From NCBI GenBank assembly GCA_003339415.1, contig PDHQ01000022.1:1-64000 (forward strand): a DNA stretch of 64,000 bases, in the 5' to 3' direction. The notes under the pieces are model-generated. The model saw only the letters and a program-made list of their open reading frames with translations, searched no databases and was not told the origin of the DNA. Shown piece by piece: positions 37,801-48,533 of the stretch (position 1 is the stretch's first letter; each line of letters opens with the position of its first letter). The translations under genes were made by a program, and so were the position numbers. The stretch comes from Ophiocordyceps camponoti-saundersi (nom. inval.) (taxonomy: Eukaryota > Ascomycota > Sordariomycetes > Hypocreales > Ophiocordycipitaceae).

Positions 37801-40800
37801 TTGATATTATTCAATGTCGTACATACTCGTACGAGTAAAAGCCTGTTTAAAAGAGACGAACCAACCAAAATCTCGTTCACATCTACTCCGTATATTCGTC
37901 TCGAATCTTCCCCCCTTCCCTCATCTCTCTTCTGTTATAGACATGGTAACGTCTTACAAAGACCGTGGGGGGAGGGAGGGTAACGACAAGAGACAGACAA
38001 CAAGAGGACTTTTGCCTGCGCTTCAGCAGCTCAAGGTCATGGTCGTGGTCAAAGAATAAAAAATATGCAGTGTATAAGCAGGTTTGTGGCCAATCTCGCA
38101 ACCGACTGCCCCATCTGGCCGCGTCTTCATCGACGGCGCGTAACGAAACGTGCCGAGACCTTTTTTTTTCTCGGAACCCTTGTCGTTGTCCTTTGTCTTT
38201 CCTTTCTTTTTTCTTCCCTGCTCAAACCCTGACGATAGTGGCTGATCATGTCCCTAAAGTTGTTTGATGCTCCCCCCTTCATGACCCGCCGCTGGGCCAC
38301 GAGGAGCTGTGTGGAGAGAGAGAGAGAGGGAGAGAACAGGGCTTTTTTTCCTTTTGTTTTCTTACCCACCTATCTGAGCAACTCCTGCGTAGCACCAATG
38401 TAGGTGTCTCTAGTGAGTCTGTCTGTCCGGACACTCACTATTCCCCTTTCTCTCCCCCTCCCCCCCCCCTTCTTCGTTTCGTCCTTTAGCGTTGTTCTTT
38501 TTAGCTGTTCCCAATTCTCGGTGTGTGAAAGTAGTGGAGGAATGCAGAGTAGGCGCTGTCATCTCATCTACTGGAAACGCCCAACAACCACCAGCACCAT
38601 CCGAGAACTGCCGGCGTAACGTAACTCTGAAAGGGAAAAGATGGGGAAGAAAGAGAGAGAGAGCGAGAGAGAGAGAGGGAAAGGGAAAAAAAAAAGGACA
38701 TCAAAGTTCATGTACGAACATGCAGCTTCATGTATGAGTATGAAGCATGTATGTATGTATGTACGGGTATGCAAGCGGGTAGATATATCATATGTAGCGA
38801 GCCTCCAGCCAAGCTTCCTTTTCCAACTTGACATCTACCATTACGGATACACACCCCTTTTCACTTCCCCTTCGTCTGTTCCTTGACCATGTTTGTAACC
38901 ATATTCTCTCTGCAACATGGACAAAGACAACACAACTTCCTCCATCGTCATTGGGAAAAAAGACAACAGTGTGTCACGATGCATCTCGTCGTTTTTCCTC
39001 TCATCCCTCACCATCGAACATCAGAAGCAAGTTGGTGTAACGTGAGAGTCCAAGCATCAGAATGCCCATACCTATACCCGGATACGGATATACTACAGAT
39101 AGTCCTCGTCAAACCCTGCTCGGACTTTAAACTCGGCTTCATCTCCCCCATCATCAAACATCGTATATGTCTACACATGTACCCTCGCCTAGGTGATTAC
39201 AAGCGATGGAACAACAAAAAGACTTTGGCCACCTCTCAGAGAGGGAGGCGTCAAGAGCCCCATCGCGAGACCGCTTCCCCGGATAGCTGGTTCGTCGGTT
39301 TCAGACGCAGCTGACAGCTTCTTTGACATGTCTCTTTTCTTGTCGAGTGCCTACCATCTATACTCCGTATGGATGGGAATATCCCTACGTGCACCTACAT
39401 ACATACATACATACATACATGCATACCTACCAACCTACGTACGTACATACGGGATATACACTCACGCATACACACACACACACACACACACACCACGGAG
39501 CTGTCATTGATGCAACGGCTCCCTTCCGCGGTGTTAACCCCCTTCAGCCGCGGCGGATGACAACCTACGACCCCGGATAGGAGGGGCGGAGTTTTGCAGC
39601 GACCCCATCCATACCAGCACCGCACATCAGATCCATGACGGGGTTCAAAAAGGGCAAGCAATTGCTCTCTCTCTCTCTCTCTCTTCGAAGAGGCAAAAAC
39701 CTGAGACACCCATCCTTTTTTTCCTGCAAGCCGTCGGCTGGAGAAGAATCCCACGTGGGCGGATGTCGCGAAAGAGGTCGTTTTAGAGAAGGGACACTTT
39801 GTATCGATAGTATGACGGCTGTAGACTCGACACTCCCCCCCCCCAAGCTCTGTATCCGTATCCGTAGATCAGTCATGTTACATCCAAGAGCGCCATCTCT
39901 GCGAGCCCATGATCAGGTCACGTATCACGACGCATGATGAAGAAGAGGAAAGAAACAAAGAGAAGAGACGGCGTAAGTTGTGATGTGTTTCCGTATGTAA
40001 ATCATCTCTACGTCTCGTTCATGCCTACCAACCTCCCTACACACCCCAACTCCTTACACATACATACATATCCGTACCTACATATCCGTAGTTGCATCCC
40101 TATCTTGGTCCGTGGCTTGTTTTTTTCTTCTTCTCCTTCTTTTCCCTTCCATTGTCTCTCTTCATCCGTATCCTCTTCCCCCCAAGACAACGGCAGTTCC
40201 ATCACAAACAGTTATACGTCCGTAGATACAACGGCAAACCTCGGTCAAGGACGGCAAATCACGGACAGAAGACCACTGACCGGCTTCTAGAACCAAACGG
40301 CAATTTCGACAAGAAGAGCTACAGGGGGGGTATAGGAACCGAACTGTCCCTATAAAGGTATCCCGTCCCCTCATCCCCCTCAGAGAAAACTTTCACCAGT
40401 CAGTCCACTAACCATCCGTAGCTGAGCCCATCATCATCATTCTCTATCAAACCAAAGCATAGCTAGGGGATAAAAAAAACCATCGAAATCTCCTTTCTGA
40501 TTCAACCAGGTCCGCCGATCCCCTTTCATCCATCCATCCCTCCCCCCCCCTGACCCTTTTTCCCCAGCCACAGATCAGAGGAAATACGAGACGCATGCCA
40601 AAAAAAAAAAGGAAACCCATTCGTAGGGACGACTAAGAAAGACGCAGAAAAAAACAGGGCAAGGATGCTGTCACCGCTCTACCATCTACGGATGCTACCC
40701 ATCATCTCCCAGACTAACTTGCTCACCACCACCAGGGGGGGTTAAAAAGAAAGAGAGAGTAAGCCACCGAAAAAAGACGACGAAGGAGAGAAGAGAAAGA

Positions 40801-42191
40801 GGAAGAGAAAGAACGGTCAAGGAATAATAAAATAAGATTTAAATAATAATAAGTCACTGACCAGGGGATGGGATGGGAAGAGAGAGAAGCTGCTGGACAA
40901 GGGGGGTTGGGGGAGGGGGGAGGGGAGGGGAGGGGAGGGGATAGTTTTCCTGGCAGGGGTTTGCTCAGACAAGTTGCAACAAGACGGGCGCCCCAAGAGA
41001 GAAGAGGACATGGGGAAGGGGAGACGTGGGAAGGGAGACGTGGGAAAGGGGGCGGGGGGGGGGGGGAGGAGGAAAGGAAAAGGAAAAGGAAAGAAACCCA
41101 TCTCCTTACTTACTTACTTACTTGCCTACCAAGCCGGATGACGACGCTCGTAATACCCCCCGTCTCCGTGCCACCATCGTGAAGTGAGAAAATCCCCGAG
41201 AAAACAAGGGGGAAAAAAAGACCAAGTGGGAAGAAAGCGAGCCAACCATCTCCTACACACTACTCCGTACATACTACCGATACTACGGGGCAACTAACCA
41301 GACATGTATGTATGGAACTGCTCAACCAGGTAAAGCCCCATGAGCGAGCTGAGGATAATCCGTCCCTCGACTGGTCATAGTTCATAGTTCATAGTGTCAT
41401 ACATAGGTAGGTAGCAAGGTAAGGATAGGACATCCGTAGATAAAGCCCCCGGACGTCTCCTCCGTATGTAATCCGTACAGACTATCCGCATGTACAACCA
41501 CCACCGACCAGTCATCCAGACGAGGCGGCCTGTCATGATTTACCGATCTCCTCTGCCGTCAGATCAGATGGCCATCGGTCATTAATCGCCCTGTTCTAAA
41601 TCCCAGTCAAGGGGGGGGTTGAAGAAGAAAGGGGCGGGGGGGGAGGCAAAAACCCCAAGGGAAAGGGGAAAGCAAAAGGGCCTTGATCAAGGTAGCATCG
41701 TAGACGGTTCTGAAAGTGAGGCTTTCTTCCCATCCTCCATCTGGTTTTCTTTCCTTTTTCTTCTCCCCCTTCTGCCTTCCTTTCTTCTCCCTGTCCTCAA
41801 CATCCATGGATCATCATCGTTCCCTTATCTCCTCCAGCCTCGACGACGATCAAAGAAGCCGATCCTTTCAAGCCCTTCTTTCGAAACCAAATGTCGCCAC
41901 GCGCGCCAACAAGGTCCCCCCCTTCTCCCCCAAGGGCTCCCTCCCACCCCCCACGGCATGCCACTCCATATCCTCGTGAAAGACGTTAGACGACGACAGC
42001 CGACAAAAGTTCTAGAACCGCAACAAGGCGGAGAACCCCCCCTTCCCCTTCCCCTTCCCGCCCCTCCGTCCGCACCGGAGTTATGGAGCCTGACACCCTT
42101 CCATGCCTCGACACGAACCGGTAGGACAAACAAACTCCTGCTTGTCCCAACTCGTCTGAGACGCCTCATCGAAAAATGCTCATGTCGCTTC

Positions 42192-43121
42192 TCAACAGAA
42201 TGCATGCTTCTTCTTCACCCGCTTCTTCGCCTTCTTCGTTACTACCGTCCCGACTGTTGACTGGATCCTGGGGACGCTCCGCTGCACCTCTTCCTCGGCC
42301 GAATCGTCCTCGTCCGACCTTCGCCTCTTGATACTCTTCCTCTCGGTTTTCACGTGGCAGCCCGCCGCCACCTCATCTCCGCTCGTCCCCGTATCGGCTG
42401 TTCCTCTGACTGGAGCCATCGACGCCTGCTCCCTGCTGCTTTGCGCCACCTCATTTGTGTCGTCCGTGACTGCAAATTTCTTCTGCTTCTTCTGCTTCTT
42501 CTCCTTCTTCGACTTCTTCGACTTCTTGCGTCTTCTCTCATCCTCGGAAGTTAGAACAAGGTTTCGTCGGTTTGCTATCTTACGCGCCTCGTAATCCGCG
42601 TCGGCGCGCTCCGTAAACACCAGGTCTCCATTCTCACCAAGTACATCTCCGACCGCCTCCTCCAACAGAATGCCAAACGCCAGCAGCGCCGTCTCGTCCA
42701 TACTGCGCTCGTTGACGTTGGGCGCCTTCCCCGGCGCCAGGGACTTGTAGAAGCGGCGCACGTAGCTGTGAATCGCCCTGAGCATGTCACTGTCCGGTAA
42801 CGCTCCGAGTCCGCCCTGAGGCAGGTCAACGTGGGCTCTGTAAATGTCGTACCCTTCGTAGCGTTGCGGTGCCGTCTTGCGACGGAAGAGCACCTCGTCA
42901 GGCGTCAAGGGCTGGTTTCGGGCGCTGTATTTTACTGCCGCATTTCCGTTCGAGTGGACAATTGATGCGTCCACCATGCCTATGCTTTGAGTCAGCCAAG
43001 CGAACGTTTTCTTCGGCAGCCTCCTCTCACCTTCCACCGCGTCGAAGACTGTCGCTACTCGGCGCCGGTCCATCACAACTCCTGTCGGCTCGGCCTCTGA
43101 TCCAGATGAAGAAGTAATCAT
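42192..43121 (-). CDS. Conserved fungal protein of unknown function with lysine-rich tail
   Basis: Reads as one frame of 309 codons. However, 42980-43030 (51 nt, GTGAGA donor, CTGAC branch site 11 nt before the ATAG acceptor) is very likely an in-frame, stop-free intron, giving exons 43121-43031 and 42979-42192 and 292 aa. The middle part has a conserved-looking block: RYEGYDIYRAHVDLP, LPDSDMLRAIHSYVRRFY, SMDETALLAFGILLEEAVGD, then GENGDLVFTE. I recall similar blocks in hypothetical proteins of other ascomycetes but no function. The C-terminal third is basic and low in complexity (RRRKKSKKSKKEKKQKKQKK and a KKAKKRVKKK end), which suggests a nuclear or nucleolar location. It is divergent from the CSA homologue, 250 bp away. 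Confidence 0.7.
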   Translation of the reverse strand: MITSSSGSEAEPTGVVMDRRRVATVFDAVEGERRLPKKTFAWLTQSIGMVDASIVHSNGNAAVKYSARNQPLTPDEVLFRRKTAPQRYEGYDIYRAHVDLPQGGLGALPDSDMLRAIHSYVRRFYKSLAPGKAPNVNERSMDETALLAFGILLEEAVGDVLGENGDLVFTERADADYEARKIANRRNLVLTSEDERRRKKSKKSKKEKKQKKQKKFAVTDDTNEVAQSSREQASMAPVRGTADTGTSGDEVAAGCHVKTERKSIKRRRSDEDDSAEEEVQRSVPRIQSTVGTVVTKKAKKRVKKKHAFC

Positions 43122-43371
43122 GCGATTTATCTCTTTCCCTATGAGCTTGAGCTGCTAAGAGCTCCCCGTCCAGCACACCCCGTCGCAAGGCTCATTTTGG
43201 ATTTCGCATGTCAAGTTCGTCGAAGCCGATGTCGCAGAGGAAAAAGGGTCCAAGGTTCTTTTCGCGTATTAGTCATTCTTCGATGACCCCGCTGACATCA
43301 TCGCTGCAGAACCTCCAGACCAACCTCCTCTCTTCAGCTCCTCTGCCAGCCATTCGGCCTGCGACCAATGC
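43122..43371. promoter_or_regulatory. Bidirectional promoter region
   Basis: 250 bp between two divergent starts (43,121 minus and 43,372 plus). No TATA box or known factor site stands out. An out-of-frame ATG at 43,208 lies upstream of the CSA-type start and could act as an upstream start if transcribed. Confidence 0.45.
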
Positions 43372-44748
43372 ATGCAGGCCCGCCTCTTCTTGGCCCGCGA
43401 GACGGGTGATGTCGGTGCTCACGACCTTGCACGAACCATCACCTCCGATCTTGTGCGCTCCTTCGCACCCGCTCCTCACCATCGCTTCGTCGGCGAGCCT
43501 CCAGTCGGCCAACGAGTCGTCGCCCACGCCAACGGCATTGGAAGCATCGCCCTCGACAAGTTCGATGGCCGACTCCTCATCTCCGGCGGTGCCGATGGCT
43601 CAATTCGCCTCTGGGATCTTGAGCAGGCCGCACATCCCCTGCAGCCCCACGACTTTCGGCCGCTGAGTTCCATCGTGAGAGGCGTCGCCGGAGGTCACAC
43701 CCACGGCGTCACCCACTTGGCATTCTTCCCCTTTGACCCTGATGCCTTTCTCTCCAGCTCGTACGACAAGTCCATTAGGCTGTGGTCCACACAACGCTGC
43801 GCCTTGACGGCCTCCTTTGATCTCAACGCCACCATCTACTCGCACGCCACGAGCCCCATCGCCGACCACCTACTCGTCGCATGCGCCACCCAGCACTCCA
43901 ATGTACGCCTCGTAGACCTCAAGTCAGGTTCCGCCCTCCAAGCGCTCGTCGCTCATGGCGGCCCCGTATTGTGCACCTCTTGGAGTCCCCGGAAGGAATA
44001 CATCCTGGCCAGTGGCCACGCCGACGGCAAGATTCGGCTCTGGGACGTGCGGCGCGCTGGCGGCGTCATCGCCCAGCTCGACCAGGACGATACACGTGGT
44101 CTCGATCCCGCCGCCGACCAGGCGCCGCAGTTCGATCCCTCTGCACAGGCTCACAACGAGCCGGTTAACGGCTTGCAGTGGACCGATGACGGTCGATATA
44201 TCGTGTCAGCGGGGCTCGATCGTCGCATCAGGGTCTGGGATGCGTCAACAGGGGCCAATACATTGGCCAGTTTTGGCTCGCTCGTTCAGAATCAGCAGGT
44301 TAAAACGGCAAATTTCATCATTACGCCGTCCGCTCTATCAGCTCATCAAGACATAATATTCTGGCCCAACGACCACGAGATCCTTGCCTATGACCTGCAT
44401 CGTGGAGACTTGGTGACACGCCTTCGAAGTCCCGGCTCGTCGAATCCTGTAGCGGCCCGTGGCGCCAACGCGGGCCGGAACAGGATCACGAGTATCGCCT
44501 GGCGCGGATCCGGAGGGGGTGGTCGCCTCGTTGGCCCAGTTATGGGCGGTGGCAATTCCTTTGGCGCCATCTACAGCTCTCACCATGATGGGCAGGTGCG
44601 CGCATGGATGCCGCCCATTCCCGGGCCGAACGACCTTGACGACGGTGACGATGAGCTTGGGGAGGACGACGAGGTCAAGAGTAGGAAGAGAAAGGCGGTA
44701 GACGACGCGTATCGAAGCCTGATGGGGAAAAAGGTTACCTTTGCTTGA
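43372..44748 (+). CDS. ckn1: CSA/ERCC8-type WD40 protein (Ckn1-like), transcription-coupled repair
   Basis: Homologue of human CSA (ERCC8) and fission yeast Ckn1, the substrate-receptor WD40 subunit of a Cul4-Ddb1 ubiquitin ligase acting in transcription-coupled nucleotide excision repair. Single exon, 458 aa. The start MQARLFLARETGDVGAHDLA matches the usual N-terminal helix of the family that precedes the propeller. WD repeats include LLISGGADGSIRLWDLEQA, FLSSSYDKSIRLWSTQRC, ILASGHADGKIRLWDVRRAG, IVSAGLDRRIRVWDA, and a last blade with AIYSSHHDGQVRAWMPP. The several WDxR-type ends (RLWDL, RLWDVRRA) are those used for Ddb1 contact in such receptors. The C-terminus is acidic then basic (DLDDGDDELGEDDEVKSRKR). 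Convergent with ATG5, 177 bp apart. Confidence 0.88.
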   Translation: MQARLFLARETGDVGAHDLARTITSDLVRSFAPAPHHRFVGEPPVGQRVVAHANGIGSIALDKFDGRLLISGGADGSIRLWDLEQAAHPLQPHDFRPLSSIVRGVAGGHTHGVTHLAFFPFDPDAFLSSSYDKSIRLWSTQRCALTASFDLNATIYSHATSPIADHLLVACATQHSNVRLVDLKSGSALQALVAHGGPVLCTSWSPRKEYILASGHADGKIRLWDVRRAGGVIAQLDQDDTRGLDPAADQAPQFDPSAQAHNEPVNGLQWTDDGRYIVSAGLDRRIRVWDASTGANTLASFGSLVQNQQVKTANFIITPSALSAHQDIIFWPNDHEILAYDLHRGDLVTRLRSPGSSNPVAARGANAGRNRITSIAWRGSGGGGRLVGPVMGGGNSFGAIYSSHHDGQVRAWMPPIPGPNDLDDGDDELGEDDEVKSRKRKAVDDAYRSLMGKKVTFA

Positions 44749-44925
44749 ATATAGCTCGGCTTGTCTTCACCCACGTCAGAGAACCGTATTTACTACCATC
44801 ATCTGGAATTTACTGTTTGCTTCGTGTCACTTTCGCAAGCCTTAGTAGTAGGTGTTGTGTTGTTGCCAACTTCGCAGATGAAATATTAACGCAAGAAGAG
44901 GTAAAAGGCGTCTTGCTCTCGAGGC

Positions 44926-45840
44926 TTAGACGACGACGACGACAAGGCACAGCCAGCCGTCCGGATATGCCGCCTCCCTCATCAGCTCCTCTAGCGGCGC
45001 GTGGAACGGTGCTGGAGCGCCATGAAGGATGACACTGGCGAGGATAGGGTCGCGGCTGCTGGGGAATAGTCGAGGCATCGTGGTCTTGAGGGCCTGGCCA
45101 AGCAGTGTGGGCCGACGATCCGGGCCAGTGGCTGGGACGAGGGACTGGATGACCTTGAAAGAGCCGGAATCGAGAACGATATCCGAGTCAGGCTCTTGAG
45201 GCGGAGATGGAATGTAAATCTTCAAGGGGATGTGTTTAAGGGTGGTCGGGGCGTTGAGAAGGCGGGTGTGGACCAAAGCGTAGGAGGCATAATCGTTGTC
45301 GATTACGGCGTGCCAGAGCTGAGTAGTGTGATCCTTGGACATTTTCATGATTTGATTTGCGTTGCCGTTGCGGATGAAGTCGGCCTGACTAGACATTAAT
45401 ACAGATCGTTAGAAGGGGGAAGAGGCGAAACTCGCCTCCTTGACGCAGTTGAGAAAGGTATCGGCAATATCCCAGCTCACGCCATCAGACACCGTCAGCC
45501 GCCACGGCAGACTAGGACGATAGAGGTCCAGCAGCAGGCCAACAGCGAGATTTCGCAGCTGCACATCTTCAAAGTGGAAGCTTGAGCAGGGGCGGCGAAA
45601 GAAGACCGACAGGCGCGTCCGTAGCAGTGCCAGGTAGCTGAAGCGCGGGATGCTGGTGATCAGAGGCATCCCCTCGGGACAAGCCTCGTGTCGGATGAGC
45701 ACCGGGATACGCGCGTTCCATAGCGTCTGGGGGATCGAGCCCTGCGACGTCATGGTGGCGGCGGAAACAGCATCGACATTGTCGAGTGGAGAGTTGAAGT
45801 TCGTTGCGGAGTCGTCGTTCACTGGCTTATCGTGGGACAT
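44926..45840 (-). CDS. ATG5: Autophagy protein 5
   Basis: Forms the Atg12-Atg5-Atg16 complex that promotes Atg8 lipidation at the phagophore. Two exons, 45840-45436 and 45384-44926, give 287 aa (258 if the second in-frame ATG at 45,753, MTSQGSIPQTLW, is used; that start resembles other fungal proteins more). Family blocks: IPQTLWNARIPVLIRHEA, SSFHFEDVQLRNLAVGLLLD, WDIADTFLNCVKEADF, MKMSKDHTTQLWHAV, PLKIYIPSP, and the C-terminus PDGWLCLVVVVV. The lysine in CVKEA (residue 134) aligns with the Atg12 acceptor lysine (human K130), by motif. The only join that keeps KEA-DF uses donor GCGAGT, so the 51-nt intron (45385-45435) is GC-AG; it has a CTAAC branch site and CAG acceptor. Divergent from the AidB-like gene. 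Confidence 0.92.
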
Positions 45841-46259
45841 TATCGTGACTCGTTAGTCAGACGGGATGGCTACCCTAGACCCAGACTCCTGTTTTCGATA
45901 TCCGGATCAGTGGCGGCAACAAGAGATGAATCCCGCGCTATGACAGCTTCATAAACCAATGTTTTCGAGTAGACTGGCCATTCTTATACCTGCCGGTTGG
46001 GCCGGAGGACGTCCTGCAAGCCACAGCTAGAGCTCGTGCCAGGCCAGAGAGTACCTAGTCAATATTTGGAGTCGCCTGTGCATCTAAAGACGGGATTCGA
46101 CGAAAGCCAAGGTCAGGGTCACATTATCGGAGGTTTCCAGCTTGCCTCGGCCTGTTGCTCGTGCTTCCTCGTGTCAAGGGGCGTGAAGACCCCAAGGAAG
46201 AGGGGGAAAAAGGAAACACCTGTCATACATCGACATGCCTACGGATGCAGCCGTTCAAC
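45841..46259. promoter_or_regulatory. Intergenic region between divergent ATG5 and AidB-like genes
   Basis: 419 bp likely to hold both promoters and leaders. No clear TATA box or named site. Nothing else recognised. Confidence 0.45.
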
Positions 46260-48260
46260 ATGCAATCGTCCTCGGCTGATGAAGGCTTCTTCCAGGAGCC
46301 GTTTGTGATAGTTAACCAATTCGACGATGATGTCTCCTTTGGCCGCTGCTTTCGTCGTTTGTCTTTCTTTGTTTTACATGCACATGACCGACATTAATGA
46401 CGCTTGCTCGCAGTCTTCTTACCAGCTCATATAAGGGCCAGGACCGAGGCCGAAGTGGCGGCGCTCGGACAAGACGTTCTGGCCGATGACGTCTTGACCT
46501 GGATCTCTGATGCCGAGCGTAACGAGCCCTACGTTAAAGGCGATGGTCGTGACATCTTCGGCAGGCCGAACGGAGAACTGGTGACGACTGAGGGCTGGCG
46601 AAAGCTCCGGGATTTTGGCATTACCAAGGGGTAAGCCGCCTTACCCTCGGAGTGATGCGGTTTCTGATGCGACGTCCGCTACAGCATCGTGGCCTGTGGC
46701 TATGATATGTCTTATGGGCCCTTTTCGCGTCCTCTACAGTTTCTCCGCACGCATCTATGGGCAGCCTCTTGTGCCAACACTGGTTGCCCAGGAGCGATGC
46801 AGGATGGCGCTGCCAGCCTCCTCCGGAAGCACCTGAAGATACCGAACCTCTCCAAGCATCAGCGGCACGCTATGGAAGACGCTCTGAGACGCCTCACGTC
46901 GCGGAATCCTGCTTCGGCCTGGACCAGCGGCCAGTGGATGACGGAGCGCTCGGGCGGCAGCGATGTATCGCAGACGGAGACGACAGCTGTCATGGTCCGG
47001 TCGCAGGACGACGAGTCACTCGGACCCTGGGCCGTTCACGGATTCAAGTGGTTCGCAAGCGCCACCGACAGCGACATGACTGTGTTACTAGCTCGCACGT
47101 CTGCTGGCGGTCTCTCCGCTTTCTTCGCTCCGATGCGGCGTCATGACGCGATGGCCAGCAACAAGGCCGGAAGCCCACTGTCTGATGGCTCGCGCCTCAA
47201 CGGAGTGCGCATCTCGCGTATGAAGAGAAAATTTGGTACGCGCTCGCTTCCTACGGCCGAGCTCGTCCTCGACGGCATGCGCGCCTGGCTCATCGGCGAC
47301 GAGGGCCAGGGCGTACGCGCCATGGGCGGCATTCTTGCCATTACCCGAATCCACTCAGCCGTCGCGGCCGTTGGTGGTGTCGGTCGCGGCCTGGCCGTCG
47401 CCAGGGCCTACGCTCGGGTGCGTGTCGTCAGCGGAGATGGCGACGGTCAGCCCAGGATACGGCTGGCTGAGAAGCCTCTGCACATGGAGACGCTGGCCCG
47501 GATGACGGCCGAGTATCACGGTCTGATGTTGCTCAGCTTCTTTGCCGCCTACATCCTCGGCCTCGCCGAGAATCCCGTAGTTGCGTCGGCGACCACGGGG
47601 CCCCTGGCGGCCATGACGCCCAGGCCCGAGTTGGCAGAGCCGCTGCTGCGGGTCTTGACGCAGCTTACCAAGGCCTACGTCTGCAAAGCCTCGGTACCGC
47701 TCATGTTCGCATGCATGGAGTCCCTCGGCGGCATCGGCTATCTGTCGACGGACGAGCCCGTGGATCTCGGCCGCATCTTCCGCGACCTCTGTGTTGGGCC
47801 TATTTGGGAGGGCACCACTAACGTCCTGTGTGCTGACTTTGTCCGCACCCTCAGACGGCCTGGTAGCGGTGACCGCTCGCTCGCTGCTCTTGACGAGGTC
47901 ATCACCGGCGCCGCCGCCGTCCGAGGACAAGACGCCGAAATGCCTCGGCCCTCCGAGTGGCGACCCGCGCAGCGATGGGCTACCGTCCGCGCCCGCATTC
48001 TCGACGCCTCGGAGGCGGACGCAGCCCGTTTGGCGAGGACATTCGCCTGGGATGTGGCTGATGTCTTGGTGTCACTCCTGCTGTATGTCGACGCCGGCTT
48101 CGACGGCAACCCGGCCGCCGTAGATATTTTGCGTCGCTTCCTCGAGACGAAGCAGTGGGTGTCGCCGAGGGCTCTCAGCACATGGGAGGAACAGCTTGCC
48201 AGGGACTCGGCCATCGTCTACGGTGTGGACGGTGGTCCGAATCTGGTCTCGAAGCTTTGA
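46260..48260 (+). CDS. AidB-like acyl-CoA dehydrogenase family protein
   Basis: FAD-dependent acyl-CoA dehydrogenase fold of the AidB group (bacterial AidB belongs to the adaptive response to alkylation). Substrate in fungi unknown. Exons 46260-46356, 46414-46630 and 46685-48260 give 629 aa; introns are 57 and 54 nt (GTTTGT...CGCAG and GTAAGC...ACAG). Junctions restore GRCFR-LFLPAHIRAR and GITKG-IVACGYDMSYGPF. Features: N-terminal helical domain; flavin-binding WMTERSGGSDVSQTET (about residues 180-200); TRSLPTAELVLDGMRAWLIG; the C-terminal domain with SLGGIGY and the AidB signature GPIWEGTTNVLCADFVRTL. The tail (about residue 520 on) is helical, as in AidB's extra domain. No peroxisomal SKL is present; it ends VSKL, a weak PTS1-like tripeptide, so peroxisomal location is possible. 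Confidence 0.85.
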
Positions 48261-48533
48261 GACTCGGTTCATCCTTACAGTTGCGAAGTACACTGAATCG
48301 CATCTCACAGATGTCTTTGTTCTACCACATCTCAAACCAGACTTTCACTCCTACAAACAAATGTACATGATCAAAGGAAACAGATTAATGAGATGTTCAT
48401 CATGACATGTCCACGCAGCCAGCATGTTTCGGTCAGCGTTAGGCAAGAATAGCCAACGCAGCCATTGCCTCGGAGACAAGAAGAAGAAGAAGAAGAGGAA
48501 TAAAAGGGGCTCGTTTTGATGACCAGCTACTCT
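48261..48533. other. Short 3'-3' intergenic region
   Basis: 3' flanks of the AidB-like (+) and small secreted protein (-) genes. It includes AAGAAGAAGAAGAAGAAG at 48,480-48,497. No gene seen. Confidence 0.5.

Larger units (their letters stand above)
31782..42191. other. 10.4-kb gene-poor intergenic region, microsatellite and homopolymer rich
   Basis: I see no conserved protein or RNA gene on either strand. Contents: upstream DNA of the Zn2Cys6 gene with CT/GA tracts; G50 at 32,419-32,468 followed by (TGGA)n; (CA)n at 33,211-33,237; (TAGG)n at 33,410-33,434 and 33,900-33,951; (GCT)n at 33,652-33,671; C tracts at 34,732-34,854; (GAG)n at about 36,876-36,896; (CATA)n and (CA)n near 39,400-39,493; GGGGA repeats at about 40,912-40,940. 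About 20 copies of TATCCGTA/TACGGATA or close relatives are scattered through it. Short reading frames here are low-complexity or unrelated to anything I know. A long leader or noncoding transcript of the regulator is possible but not shown. Confidence 0.6.

Noticed and set aside
42192..43121. Assignment of the lysine-rich protein to the Pol I factor Rrn9
   Set aside because: The conserved block does not match what I know of the Rrn9 N-terminal domain; left as unknown function.
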